Positions 41,516 through 50,676 of a stretch of 64,000 nucleotides of DNA are shown here, in pieces. Both the position numbers and the translations under genes were made by a program. The DNA is from Vibrio sp. 05-20-BW147 (GTDB lineage: Bacteria > Pseudomonadota > Gammaproteobacteria > Enterobacterales > Vibrionaceae), in the NCBI RefSeq assembly GCF_013369385.1, contig NZ_SZTO01000001.1, forward strand, positions 62,001-126,000, in the 5' to 3' direction. The notes beneath the pieces were generated by a model. That model was not told the origin of the DNA. It saw only the letters and a program-made list of their open reading frames with translations, and did not search any database. Position 1 is the stretch's first letter, and every line of letters starts with the position of its first letter.

Positions 41516-43291
41516 CTAAATTTGCAGTAACTGGCGGTTAAATTCTTCCACATCGAGGGGCTTGGAGTAGAGATAACCTTGGAACTCGTCGCATTGTTCG
41601 CTGACAAGCAACAAGCGCTGCTCTTCGGTTTCCACGCCTTCTGCGATGACTTTTTTGTCCATGTTGTGGCCGAGCTGAACGATGGTTCTGACTAGCATGT
41701 GATCGTGATGGTTCTCAACACAGTCATCGATAAAGGCTTTATCTATTTTTAACACATCAATAGGTAACTGCTTTAAGTAGTTGAGCGATGAGTAGGCAAC
41801 CCCAAAATCATCAATCGCAACCGTCACGCCAGATCGCCTCAAGTTGTGGCAAATTGCGATGAGCTTTTGCGGCTCTTTCATCAAGACAGTTTCGGTGATC
41901 TCTAATTGCAGATAACTGGCGGGAAGGTTTGATTCGAATAATGCGGAATTGACCTGTTGTTCAATATCATCATTGGCAAATTGAACGGTTGAGACATTGA
42001 CCGAAACAGGGATATCGTAGCCAAGATCTAACCACTTTTTAGCTTGTTTACACGCCTCGAGTATTACCCAGCGACCAATCGGAATAACCTGTTTGGTTTT
42101 CTCTGCAATAGTAATGAACTCAAGAGGACTGATGGTTCCGAGTTCCGGATGTTGCCAACGAATGAGCGCCTCTGCGCCAGTAATTTTTCCCGAAGTAAGG
42201 GAAACCTTAGGTTGGTAAACCAATGAAAATTGCTTTAGTTCAATGGCTTTGTCGAGTTCTCGTTCAATCTGATGTTGGCGTATCGTCTCGTCTAACAAAG
42301 TTTCGTCATACCAGCGAACTTTACCTCGACCTTTAAGCTTCGCTTTTTGAACGGCAATGTCTCCGTTTCTAAGCCAAATATCGAGGTTTGACATGGCTTC
42401 GTTAAAAAGTGCCACACCCGTAGCGTAAGAAAGCTGGTAAGACCCTCTTTCGAGTTCAAAAACGGCCATTAGCTTCGAGCGTAGTAGCGTATTTAATGCG
42501 TTGATTTCTTCTTTTAGGTCTTGGTTTTCAAAAACTAAAACGGCGAACTCATCCCCTTCCATGCGGTAGGCTTGACCATAACCAAGTACGGCTTTCTTCA
42601 ACCTCCTTGAAAAACGCTTTAATAACAGGTCGGCCTGCTCGTGGCCAAAGCTTTCATTGATCTCCTTGAAGGCATCGATGTCGATTTTAATTAGCGCACT
42701 GTTTTTTCCTTGCTGAGATAGTGCTTCCACTTGTTCGAGATCGGTGTAAAACGCTCGACGATTTGGTAACTGAGTGAGGTAATCTGTGCGGCTGTCTTCG
42801 CGAAATTTGGTTAATTGACGATAAAACTTCTGTTGGTAATAAACCATGACTGAGGCGAAAGCGGAGATCGCAAGAAGCTCGATGGCATCTTCAACGAGTT
42901 CATCGACATCTTCTGGCGCGACTGATAAGAAGTACGAAGTCGTGAGTAGTAACGCGATGACAAATGCCCAAGAAGTCCCAGGGAAAAGGACCAAATAACA
43001 TAACGGTAAGAGAATAAACGTCTCTTCAATCACGTCAATATCGAGCGGATCGACGATGCTGCCGACAAAAAGGTAGCTTGTGGCGACCAAAGCACACACA
43101 TTTTTGGTTTTGTGGGACGTAGAAAAGAGTGCCACAATCATGGCAATCGCAAACAACACGTAAGACCAAGGCAATAGGCTATGTTCTTCCACCAAGGTTT
43201 GCGTGATCAACAATACCGCCACAATATAAGCGGCCTTTAATAACAATACTATTTTTGAGTTTGTCACGATTTTACTTCTGCCATCTACCAT
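41516..43291 (-). CDS. membrane GGDEF-EAL protein, probable c-di-GMP phosphodiesterase
   Basis: The 591-aa protein has a membrane sensor region of about six hydrophobic segments (about 10-165), a GGDEF domain whose signature is EGDEF, and a full EAL domain (GAEALIRW, VNVSTVQF, LEITETVL, IDDFGVAYSSLNYL, KIDKAFI, AEGVETEEQ). The phosphodiesterase site looks intact; the cyclase site is altered at the first Gly and may be regulatory. CGAGG precedes the ATG. The signal for the membrane part is unknown. Confidence 0.9.
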   Translation of the reverse strand: MVDGRSKIVTNSKIVLLLKAAYIVAVLLITQTLVEEHSLLPWSYVLFAIAMIVALFSTSHKTKNVCALVATSYLFVGSIVDPLDIDVIEETFILLPLCYLVLFPGTSWAFVIALLLTTSYFLSVAPEDVDELVEDAIELLAISAFASVMVYYQQKFYRQLTKFREDSRTDYLTQLPNRRAFYTDLEQVEALSQQGKNSALIKIDIDAFKEINESFGHEQADLLLKRFSRRLKKAVLGYGQAYRMEGDEFAVLVFENQDLKEEINALNTLLRSKLMAVFELERGSYQLSYATGVALFNEAMSNLDIWLRNGDIAVQKAKLKGRGKVRWYDETLLDETIRQHQIERELDKAIELKQFSLVYQPKVSLTSGKITGAEALIRWQHPELGTISPLEFITIAEKTKQVIPIGRWVILEACKQAKKWLDLGYDIPVSVNVSTVQFANDDIEQQVNSALFESNLPASYLQLEITETVLMKEPQKLIAICHNLRRSGVTVAIDDFGVAYSSLNYLKQLPIDVLKIDKAFIDDCVENHHDHMLVRTIVQLGHNMDKKVIAEGVETEEQRLLLVSEQCDEFQGYLYSKPLDVEEFNRQLLQI

Positions 43292-43520
43292 AAATATCCT
43301 CGGTTTGGATTATATAGCATGGCGTTTTGTTGTTCTATGTCAAAACGCTTTTATCTCTATCTGGTCGGTTCTAAGACAAGATGATTGATAGATTTTCATT
43401 AAGTATATAAAAAAAAATGAAATTAACCTCTAAACTAGCACTGTTATTATCGCTATAAATATAATTAACGTCACAATTACAAATTAATTCGAGTTGATTC
43501 ACACAAGATAAGTCTAGGGA

Positions 43521-43549
43521 AGAAAAAAGCCGGTAGGGATACCGGCTTG
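43521..43549 (-). terminator. intrinsic terminator of the porin gene
   Basis: On the minus strand AAGCCGGTA, a 4-nt loop and TACCGGCTT are followed by TTTTCTTCC. Confidence 0.85.
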
Positions 43550-43573
43550 AAAAGGCTCGATGAAAACAAGCAT

Positions 43574-44551
43574 TTAGAAATCGTAGCGTACACCAAGTCG
43601 AAGTGTGTCTTCACCAGAAGTGACTTTGCCGTTTACGTCTTTTACATCATCAAGCTTGTTGAGGTAGTAAGACAAGTAAGTGCGGAAGTTGCTGTTTAGC
43701 TTGTAGTAACCCACCAACTCGAGACCTTTAGTTGCGTCCGATTTAGTGCCGTTATCGTCTTCTTCGGCGAAGGTGTACATCGCGGCAACGCTAAATGGTT
43801 TGCTGATTTTGTACTGAACCGCAAATTCGTAGGCGGTGAATTCTTGCTTCGCTTTGTCATCGAGATCACCCGTCGAGAAAGTCGCACCTAGATAAAGATC
43901 GTTTAAGGTATAGCCTGCGCCGACAAGGATCTGGTTTTGGCTACCGTTGCCAGCACCGTTATCACCTGTGGAGTAAGCCAAACCCAGATCCAGACCGATA
44001 GGAAGAGAGTAAAGGCCACTGATGCCCATCAGGTCGCTATTGTCAGCGTCGCTTGCTGAATAAGTGGCTTCAATTTGTAGAGCATCGAAGCTGCCGCGAT
44101 AGGCAAACGTGCTGTCTGTTTTGTCTGATGACGCATCAATGAACTGCTGCACGCCAGAAAACTCGGTAATATCCGTCAGGTCTGAAACGATGACAGAAGC
44201 CATATCTTGCTTACCAACAGAAAACGCACCTGCGTTTGTCTTCACACCGGCGTACATGTAACGGTTTTTGAAGCTGCTTTCACCTGTTTTCTGTTCAGCT
44301 TCGTAAAAACCAAAGGCTTGTAGATCGTTCCCAAGGTCAGTGGTGCCTTTTACGTTAAGACGGGCACGAGTGCTGTCTGCCATGGTGCCGTCGATCTCAA
44401 CACCTTTGTCGGTACCAATGAAATCACCACGGAACTCAACACGCCCACCAATTTTTAATTCAGTACCGTCTGTTTCATAAACGGTTGCTGCGAAAGATGA
44501 CCCGGTGACCACTGCGGATAGGATTGCGGTTGCTAAAGCTTCCTTTTTCAT
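43574..44551 (-). CDS. outer-membrane porin (Gram-negative porin family)
   Basis: The 325-aa protein has a signal peptide ending SSFA-A (about residue 21), alternating beta strands through the whole length and a terminal Phe (GVRYDF) needed for outer-membrane assembly. The N-terminal mature part TELKIGGRVEFRGDF is typical of Vibrio OmpU/OmpC-type porins. I cannot assign it to a named porin. Confidence 0.9.
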   Translation of the reverse strand: MKKEALATAILSAVVTGSSFAATVYETDGTELKIGGRVEFRGDFIGTDKGVEIDGTMADSTRARLNVKGTTDLGNDLQAFGFYEAEQKTGESSFKNRYMYAGVKTNAGAFSVGKQDMASVIVSDLTDITEFSGVQQFIDASSDKTDSTFAYRGSFDALQIEATYSASDADNSDLMGISGLYSLPIGLDLGLAYSTGDNGAGNGSQNQILVGAGYTLNDLYLGATFSTGDLDDKAKQEFTAYEFAVQYKISKPFSVAAMYTFAEEDDNGTKSDATKGLELVGYYKLNSNFRTYLSYYLNKLDDVKDVNGKVTSGEDTLRLGVRYDF

Positions 44552-44703
44552 TTTTCAATTACCTTTTTATATTCAATGGGCTTACATGCCCGATTCCTGA
44601 TGCAGCTAAGGTACTGATTAAAAATGAACAAACGATTTCTATTTCATGACGCTTTGGTTGTGCTTGTATTGCAGTTCAATGAATGATGAGGACGATAGAA
44701 TCG

Positions 44704-45195
44704 CTAGCTCAACCATAATCTGAGCCACAGGCCAATCGGAGAACTGACGCCTGAGGTAATAAACTCAATTTTTCCATTGCGCACAATCACAACGGTCGGG
44801 GTCACTTGTACCCCCCAATCACGGCTAATTTTGCCAGTTGGATCATTGATGGTGTCGTAATCATACAGTTGTGATTGCAAATACTGATTAACGCTTCCTT
44901 CGTCTCCCGATTGCATCGCCACACTGATAACGGGGTAGAACTCTGCGATCTGGTTGATCGTCGGGCTAACGAGTTTGCAAGGACCACACCAGGTTGCCCA
45001 AAAATAGACAACCACAGGGGAGTCTTCACTGGCGCTCAGTAAGTCAACTTGTGCTCCAAGTGTTGTCATAGCGGAGAGGGGGAGCGCGTTTTCTTTTGGC
45101 AGATTTCTCGAATAGTAGAAATCAAGAGCGATGGAGACAATCAATACCACCGCCAGCACGGGTAGCCACTCTTTTAGGATTTTGACGATTTTCAT
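44704..45195 (-). CDS. membrane-anchored periplasmic thioredoxin-like protein (ScsD/TlpA type)
   Basis: The 163-aa protein has an N-terminal signal anchor (about 10-27) and a TlpA/ScsD-type thioredoxin domain with WCGPC (C70-C73) and the cis-Pro loop VTPTVVIV. It should act in the periplasm as a thiol reductase or thioredoxin partner of a DsbD-type protein. No copper-resistance scsABC genes lie next to it. Confidence 0.88.
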   Translation of the reverse strand: MKIVKILKEWLPVLAVVLIVSIALDFYYSRNLPKENALPLSAMTTLGAQVDLLSASEDSPVVVYFWATWCGPCKLVSPTINQIAEFYPVISVAMQSGDEGSVNQYLQSQLYDYDTINDPTGKISRDWGVQVTPTVVIVRNGKIEFITSGVSSPIGLWLRLWLS

Positions 45196-45661
45196 AATGG
45201 GTTTCTCATTGAGCTGTTACATGCGCCTCATGGATTGCGTGCGCTTTACGATATGGATTCAATCTCTCTGAAACTTGCATCTCGAGGTTACTTGGGTATA
45301 AGACCAGCGTTTTCCAATTTCTCTTCATTAAAGAAGGGAGAAAGTATTTCTGTTTGTAACATCATTATTAACATTTCGGTTGTTTTTCTGATTTTGCCAA
45401 TCGTTTACTCGGTTTGCTTTTGGTGGGATGTAACTATTTGTAACATCAAAATAACTCATTTTGTTTTTGTGCTTTTAAATTTAACTAATTGAAAATTAGT
45501 GATTTATTATCTTTATGGTCAATTTATATTATTTCACTGGGTGGTTTGTTGTGCCATCGCATAAAGTTCTCGCCAGATGTTAACCAGAAGTAGCTGAATT
45601 CTAAGGTTCTCTACCTGGTTGGAATATGCATGTTATGTGTAATAACTAATGGAACTTAAAA
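45196..45661 (+). promoter_or_regulatory. upstream region of the second porin gene
   Basis: There is no convincing gene in these 466 bp; one 85-codon frame is AT-driven and lacks a ribosome-binding site. TTTGTAACATCA occurs twice (45353-45364 and 45437-45448); it resembles OmpR-type porin operator motifs. The stretch 45271-45297, ending TTACTTGGGTATA, looks like a sequence that recurs in Vibrio intergenic regions. Confidence 0.4.
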
Positions 45662-46681
45662 ATGAACAAAAACATTTTGGCTCTTGCTGTTGCTAGCGCA
45701 ACATTCGGCACTCAAGCAGTTGCAGTGGAAGTTTACAACAACGATGGTACGACTTTCTCTATTGGCGGCCACGTTTCAGTTGCGTTGGAAGACTCCAAGC
45801 AAGGTGACCTAGGTGTGACAGCGGTTTCTCCGCGTATCAACTTCAATGCGACTCAAGATCTCGGCAATGGATTTACGGCTGATGCAAAAGGTGAGTGGTC
45901 TATCAACTACCTAGATGGTGGTGAAAACGCACTTTCTACTCGCTTAGGTTACATTGGCCTGACGCATGAAAACCTTGGCCGCGGTGTTGTTGGTACTCAA
46001 TGGGCACCTTACTACAGCGTTGCAGGCGTGGCGGATATGCCAATCGCATTCGCGAACGATTTCATCTACCAAGATCACGGTAACCTAGGTACAGGTCGTG
46101 CAGAAGAGATGGTCAGCTACGCTAAGGCGTTTGAACTAGGCGAAGCGGGCAAGATTGGCTTAGGTCTTGGCTGGCAAGGTCGTAAAACAGACGACAAGAA
46201 CTCTTACGGCAACCGTGCACAAATCGCATTGAACTACAGCATTGCTAGCGTTACCGCAAACTACGCGTACAACACGGGTGACGTAAACTACACCGCTGGT
46301 GTTGGTGCGAAAACGTCTGAATCTCATGTTATCAGTGCAACTTATGGCGCTTACGGCAAAGGTCTGTACGTAGCGGGTGTGTACGCAATGAATGAGTACA
46401 TGAACTCGGGCAATGGTAACTTGCTAAAAGATACTTCAGCTTACGAAGCGCTAGCGGCTTACACGCTAAACAACGGCATCAACCTAAGCGTTAACTACGA
46501 ATCTGTGATTGATGAAGAGCTAAGCAAGCGTGTATACAGCACGTCAGCGGTTCAAGCTGAGTACAACTTCACGCCGAAGTTCGTTGGTTTTGCTGGCTAC
46601 CAGTTTGACCTACAAGGTTCTGGTGACTACAAAGAAAAAGCAGACGACAAATGGATGCTAGGTGCTCGTTACTACCTATAA
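45662..46681 (+). CDS. outer-membrane porin (Gram-negative porin family)
   Basis: The 339-aa protein has a signal peptide ending AVAVE (about 21), porin-type beta strands and a terminal RYYL instead of a C-terminal Phe; Leu there is less usual but still hydrophobic. Codon use is strongly biased (many CGT, GGT, AAC), suggesting high expression. The long upstream region with repeated TTTGTAACATCA suggests osmotic or OmpR-type control. Confidence 0.9.
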   Translation: MNKNILALAVASATFGTQAVAVEVYNNDGTTFSIGGHVSVALEDSKQGDLGVTAVSPRINFNATQDLGNGFTADAKGEWSINYLDGGENALSTRLGYIGLTHENLGRGVVGTQWAPYYSVAGVADMPIAFANDFIYQDHGNLGTGRAEEMVSYAKAFELGEAGKIGLGLGWQGRKTDDKNSYGNRAQIALNYSIASVTANYAYNTGDVNYTAGVGAKTSESHVISATYGAYGKGLYVAGVYAMNEYMNSGNGNLLKDTSAYEALAAYTLNNGINLSVNYESVIDEELSKRVYSTSAVQAEYNFTPKFVGFAGYQFDLQGSGDYKEKADDKWMLGARYYL

Positions 46682-46724
46682 GCGCTAACATGTTTTAGCC
46701 GTCCAATTGTCCACTCATGTGGAA

Positions 46725-46752
46725 AGCCAGCAGTGTCACTGCTGGCTTTTTT
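46725..46752 (+). terminator. intrinsic terminator of the second porin gene
   Basis: AGCCAGCAG and CTGCTGGCT surround a short loop, followed by TTTTTTG. Confidence 0.9.
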
Positions 46753-46787
46753 GTATGTTGAAGCGTGATTCGCTATGCGTGCCTTAC

Positions 46788-47210
46788 TTAAATCGCAACG
46801 CCATTGACTGACAACTGGACGTCAATATTGCCACGAACGGCATTAGAATAAGGACACACTTGGTGAGCTGTGGCGACTAATTTCACCGCCTGATCCGCAG
46901 GCAGGTCGATTTCTGCTGCCAGTGAGACCGTTAGGGCAAAACCACCTTGTTCATTCGGGCCAATGCCGACCGTCGCGGTGACAGGCGCTTGTTTAATCGC
47001 TATCTTTCCTTCGCGAGCGACATGCAAAATCGCGTTAGAAAAACAGGCGGCGTAACCTGCGGCAAAGAGCTGCTCTGGGTTGGTTGCCGCACCTGTTCCG
47101 CCCATTTCTTTTGGGTAGCTTAGGTTGAGTTCCAGCAGTTTGTCGTCAGTGCTGACAAGGCCGTTTCGTCCAGCAGAAGCCGTTGCGGAAGTTTGGTAAA
47201 GTGTTTTCAT
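46788..47210 (-). CDS. ohr: Ohr, organic hydroperoxide reductase
   Basis: Ohr is a thiol peroxidase that detoxifies organic hydroperoxides. The 140-aa OsmC/Ohr-family protein has both catalytic cysteines, in GYAACFSNAILHVA and ATAHQVCPYSNAVRGN, and the conserved Arg in SAGRNGLV near the N terminus. It is divergent from ohrR with operator palindromes between them. Confidence 0.95.
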   Translation of the reverse strand: MKTLYQTSATASAGRNGLVSTDDKLLELNLSYPKEMGGTGAATNPEQLFAAGYAACFSNAILHVAREGKIAIKQAPVTATVGIGPNEQGGFALTVSLAAEIDLPADQAVKLVATAHQVCPYSNAVRGNIDVQLSVNGVAI

Positions 47211-47232
47211 GGTCGATGTTCCTTTGTTATAT

Positions 47233-47305
47233 AGATTGTGTGCAATCTAATTGTTTGCAATCTTATATCGATCCTTTTGTTGTTTGCAAGTATATTGTGC
47301 ACAAT
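47233..47305. promoter_or_regulatory. OhrR-type operator palindromes between ohr and ohrR
   Basis: AGATTG-TGTG-CAATCT (47233-47248) and the perfect ATTGTGCACAAT (47294-47305), with TTTGCAA copies between them, share the element TTGnnCAA. They lie in the 114-bp divergent gap and probably bind OhrR. Confidence 0.65.
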
Positions 47306-47324
47306 TTATTTTGTGAGGTGAGTG

Positions 47325-47783
47325 ATGTCTGAACAAACTATCCGTTGCCAAGGGGATTCTGAAGCGCAACTTTTGCTGGAAAATCAAATATGTTACCCGT
47401 TATACAGTGCGGCTAATGCAGTGATCCGTGCCTATCGACCATTACTTGAAGCGTTGGATCTGACCTACTCACAATATCTGGTGTTGTTGGTCTTGTGGCA
47501 GCAAAACGGCATCAATGTGAAAGATTTAGGCGCTAAGCTTCATCTTGATTCTGGCACCTTAACCCCGCTATTGAAGCGCTTAGAAGCAAAAGGCATTGTT
47601 GAACGTCGCCGCGGTCAAACTGACGAGCGTGTGAGAGAGCTGTTTCTCACGGAAGCAGGCAGAGCTCTGAAACAGCAAGCTCAACAGGTGCCGCAAAACA
47701 TGCTTTGTCGTATCGATCTCAGCATTGACGAGTTGGTGACATTGAAAAGTTTGTGCGAAAAAGTGCTCGAAAAGCTCAATTGA
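47325..47783 (+). CDS. ohrR: OhrR, MarR-family organic peroxide sensor
   Basis: OhrR represses ohr until its reactive cysteine is oxidised by an organic hydroperoxide. The 152-aa MarR protein has the N-terminal sensing Cys in LENQICYPLYSAAN, the Tyr pair that contacts it (YRPLLEALDLTYSQY) and a winged helix (HLDSGTLTPLLKRLEAKGIVERRR). ATG 47325 is preferred over the GTG one codon upstream, with GAGG 7 bp before it. Confidence 0.94.
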   Translation: MSEQTIRCQGDSEAQLLLENQICYPLYSAANAVIRAYRPLLEALDLTYSQYLVLLVLWQQNGINVKDLGAKLHLDSGTLTPLLKRLEAKGIVERRRGQTDERVRELFLTEAGRALKQQAQQVPQNMLCRIDLSIDELVTLKSLCEKVLEKLN

Positions 47784-47885
47784 TGGATCGAGCTTCTCAT
47801 TTTGGATGATTCTGTGATTGGATTCTGAGCACTTTATCAGTGGCTAGTTTAGAATCGCGTTTTTGTGTTTGTTCAGGGAAGAGAA

Positions 47886-48500
47886 ATGAGCCATATCCAC
47901 TTCAGAAACAAAACCTTGCAACCGGGCAAAGTGCTCTGCGTTGGGCGTAATTATGTTGAGCATATTGAAGAGCTGCAAAACACAATTCCCGATCAAATGG
48001 TGCTGTTTCACAAGCCGGCGTCGGCAGTCACCAGCACATTGCATTCTTTCCATCAAGAGCCGCTTCATTATGAAGCCGAGATCTGCTTTGTGATTGAAAA
48101 CGGCCAGTATGCGGGGGTTGGCATCGGCTTAGATCTCACCAAACGACAGACACAAAGTTATCTCAAAGCAAAAGGCCTCCCATGGGAGCGAGCGAAAGCC
48201 TTTAACGGTGCTGCGGTACTCAGCCGCTTTATCGAATTGAAAGGCATCGCTAGCGACGATCTCAACCTCGAACTGTTTATTAATTGTGTCCGCGTACAAA
48301 AAGGGCATGTCAATCAAATGCTGTACTCACCGCAAACGGTACTGGAAGAGCTCAAAGGTTACGTGACATTGGATGATGGCGATGTCGTGATGACAGGCAC
48401 ACCTCAGGGGGTGGGCGAAGTGCATAAAGGCGACGTGTTTTTAGGTCGCCTTAAATGTGGTGACACCACCTTATTGGAAGTTGAGTGGGTGGCCTGTTAA
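47886..48500 (+). CDS. fumarylacetoacetate hydrolase (FAH) family protein
   Basis: The 204-aa protein (ATG at 47886, GGAAGAG upstream) has the FAH fold with GRNYVEHIEEL, the metal ligands HYEAEICFVIE and the end motif GDVVMTGTPQGVGEV. Related enzymes hydrolyse acylpyruvates or decarboxylate oxaloacetate. The exact substrate is not evident. Confidence 0.9.
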   Translation: MSHIHFRNKTLQPGKVLCVGRNYVEHIEELQNTIPDQMVLFHKPASAVTSTLHSFHQEPLHYEAEICFVIENGQYAGVGIGLDLTKRQTQSYLKAKGLPWERAKAFNGAAVLSRFIELKGIASDDLNLELFINCVRVQKGHVNQMLYSPQTVLEELKGYVTLDDGDVVMTGTPQGVGEVHKGDVFLGRLKCGDTTLLEVEWVAC

Positions 48501-48521
48501 CAACCATTGAGCAACGTCCAA

Positions 48522-48836
48522 CTAGAATACCCACAATTTTAAAAGCAAAAACAGGAACATACTTACAATGGTAGTGAGCAGTACGTTTTTGCTGCGCCAA
48601 GCGATCAACGCCGCGACAAACGCCGCCAGCAGATAGGGGTTTTGCAGTGAAAGCTGCAACTCGCCCTCTGGGATAAACACGATAGGTGCCCAAATGGCGG
48701 TTAATACCGCCGGGCTGGCGTAGCTTAAGAATCGCTGTGTTTTGTGGCTCAGCTTCAATGGCAAACTCGGCTCCAAAAACAGATAACGACTAGCGAAAAC
48801 CAACACGGTCAGCGCTAAAATGGTTAGCATGATCAT
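48522..48836 (-). CDS. azlD: AzlD, small subunit of branched-chain amino-acid exporter
   Basis: This is a 104-aa AzlD-family membrane protein with four hydrophobic segments and the conserved TRYLF-like start region (ASRYLFLEPSLPLKL) and LLTAIWAPIVF-type segment. It overlaps azlC by 4 bp and pairs with it as an exporter, generally of branched-chain amino acids. Confidence 0.9.
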   Translation of the reverse strand: MIMLTILALTVLVFASRYLFLEPSLPLKLSHKTQRFLSYASPAVLTAIWAPIVFIPEGELQLSLQNPYLLAAFVAALIAWRSKNVLLTTIVSMFLFLLLKLWVF

Positions 48837-49558
48837 AATTTGCGAGCTCCTAATTGTTCTGCCAAATAGCCAGCACTCATGGCTCCGATGCTGGCCATCA
48901 TTAATGCCCCTTCAATCTTCAAGAAGTGAAGCACCACCGAAAGAATGAGTGCCGTCACCACACTGACCAAGACAGCAACGCTCTTGATGCTGGGGACCAC
49001 AATGGCGATAAAGGTTGCGGCAACCGCGAATTCCAGCCCGAGATCGTTAAGTTGTGGGAGAAACTGGCCCGCCAAGATACCGCCAAACGTGGCGGCGTTC
49101 CAAAAGAGATAAAAGCTCAAACCGCCCCCAAGGGCATACCATCGGTCAAACTGCTTGTCTGGTTGATGACCGACCAGAGCAAACAACTCATCGGTTAAGA
49201 GAAAGCCCAACGACAAACGCCAGCGCAAGGGAAGGGGAGCGATTTTACTGCGCATGGAAACGCTGTAGAGAAAATGGCGCGAAGTGATAAAGAAGGTGGT
49301 AAGCAACATGGTGGCAACGCCAGCCCCTGCTTTGATCATCCCCATAGCGACAAGCTGAGCAGAGCCTGCAAACAAAATAGCCGAAAGGGCTTGCCCTTCC
49401 AAAGCCGTGAGACCGGAATCGATGGCGAAAGATCCCGCCAGCAGCCCCCAGGGAAGAACGGCAATACTCAGTGGCATCATCGCCATGGTGCCTCGTAGAA
49501 AACGCCGAGTTTTCGAGTTGTCGGCGTGAGAAAGTGTGGTATCCATTTTATGACTCAT
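48833..49558 (-). CDS. azlC: AzlC, large subunit of branched-chain amino-acid exporter
   Basis: This 241-aa protein with about seven membrane segments has the AzlC-family features PWGLLAGSFAIDSGLT, FAGSAQLVAMGMI and the R-H-x-LY pattern RHFLYSVSM. It is translated together with azlD (4-bp overlap). The AraC gene immediately upstream on the same strand probably controls it. Confidence 0.92.
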   Translation of the reverse strand: MSHKMDTTLSHADNSKTRRFLRGTMAMMPLSIAVLPWGLLAGSFAIDSGLTALEGQALSAILFAGSAQLVAMGMIKAGAGVATMLLTTFFITSRHFLYSVSMRSKIAPLPLRWRLSLGFLLTDELFALVGHQPDKQFDRWYALGGGLSFYLFWNAATFGGILAGQFLPQLNDLGLEFAVAATFIAIVVPSIKSVAVLVSVVTALILSVVLHFLKIEGALMMASIGAMSAGYLAEQLGARKL

Positions 49559-49615
49559 CGTGATGTTTTCTTCAGCCTAAAGTGATGGTGATGTGCAGGC
49601 TTGTACAAAATTGCC

Positions 49616-50446
49616 TCATGCTAAATTTTTCACATATTGCCCAGGCGTCACCCCCATCGCCTTTTTAAAATGGCGGTGGAAATGGCTTTGATCATGAAAA
49701 CCACACTCTTGAGCCACATCCAAAATACGTCGGCCTTGGCGCAGTAGTTGTTTGGCGAGCCTTAGCCTTTGCTGTATCTGATAGGCATGTGGCGGGAATC
49801 CATAGCGTTTTTGAAACTCGCGAACAAGATGAAAAGGGCTGATACCGCCCAGCCTTGCCAGCTCCTCTAAGGAAACGTCAGCTTGCGGAAAGTCATCAAG
49901 AAACTCTTTAACCAAGGTTAATTGACGTTGCGCTGCCGGATTGTTTTGAGGCGAAATCCGATGGGTACTGTGTTTCGCCGCGAGTTTAATCAAGGTGCCA
50001 TACACCAAGGTTTCTCGCAGTAAGCGATTGTCCGAATTGGCTAAGGTGTCAAAAACCAGCCGAAGCTGCATGGCTAATTCAGGGTCGTAGACCACAGGCT
50101 GCGGAAAATAGGGGATGGCGATATTCGGTGCATTCAATTCTTCACTGAGTCTTTGAAACTGCTCTGGCACTGGGTACATGGCTTTGTACTCCCAACCGCC
50201 TTCAGTGGCGGAATGCCCGTTGTGCACTTCGTCCGCGTTTACAAGAATGATGCTGTCTTGCGGCGCAATATGGTTCCCCCCGGTGCGGAAAAAACGTTGC
50301 GCGCCTTTTTCAATCACGCCGATGGTATAGCCTTCATGACTATGGCGAGAAAAATTTTGCTTCTCATATTTGGCATCAAGTAACTCCAATCCCCCCAGTT
50401 CTGAGGCAATTTGGAAATGTGCGACTTCCTTACTGTTCTTTTTCAT
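49616..50446 (-). CDS. AraC-family regulator next to azlCD
   Basis: Starting at 50446 (AAGG upstream) the 276-aa product has an N-terminal cupin-like sensing domain (NFSRHSHEGYTIGVIEKG) and a C-terminal AraC DNA-binding domain with two helix-turn-helices (LEELARLGGISPFHLVREFQKRYGFPPHAY and DVAQECGFHDQSHFHRHFKKAMGVTP). It lies 57 bp upstream of azlC on the same strand and has a divergent LysE gene on its other side. It may control export of amino acids. Confidence 0.9.
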   Translation of the reverse strand: MKKNSKEVAHFQIASELGGLELLDAKYEKQNFSRHSHEGYTIGVIEKGAQRFFRTGGNHIAPQDSIILVNADEVHNGHSATEGGWEYKAMYPVPEQFQRLSEELNAPNIAIPYFPQPVVYDPELAMQLRLVFDTLANSDNRLLRETLVYGTLIKLAAKHSTHRISPQNNPAAQRQLTLVKEFLDDFPQADVSLEELARLGGISPFHLVREFQKRYGFPPHAYQIQQRLRLAKQLLRQGRRILDVAQECGFHDQSHFHRHFKKAMGVTPGQYVKNLA

Positions 50447-50676
50447 TGCTTGCCTTGTCCGTTGAGATGAGTTGAGTGTACGCCAAACATTCCCCCCATT
50501 TTTGTACAAAATTGCTCTCAATCCTATCGCAAGGCACAATTTAGCGGAACACGCTGGTTGTTTTGGTATGGTTGGTTATTAAATCGGCAAATGATGTTTA
50601 TGATGGAGGTATATCTGGTTGTTATGGGGCTGTTTCGGTAAAATCCGCGCCCTTGTTCCAAAAGACCAAAATAAAA

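Noticed and set aside
45235-45492. 85-codon plus-strand frame upstream of the second porin gene
   Set aside because: No ribosome-binding site, AT-driven composition, no family resemblance, and it covers likely promoter repeats.
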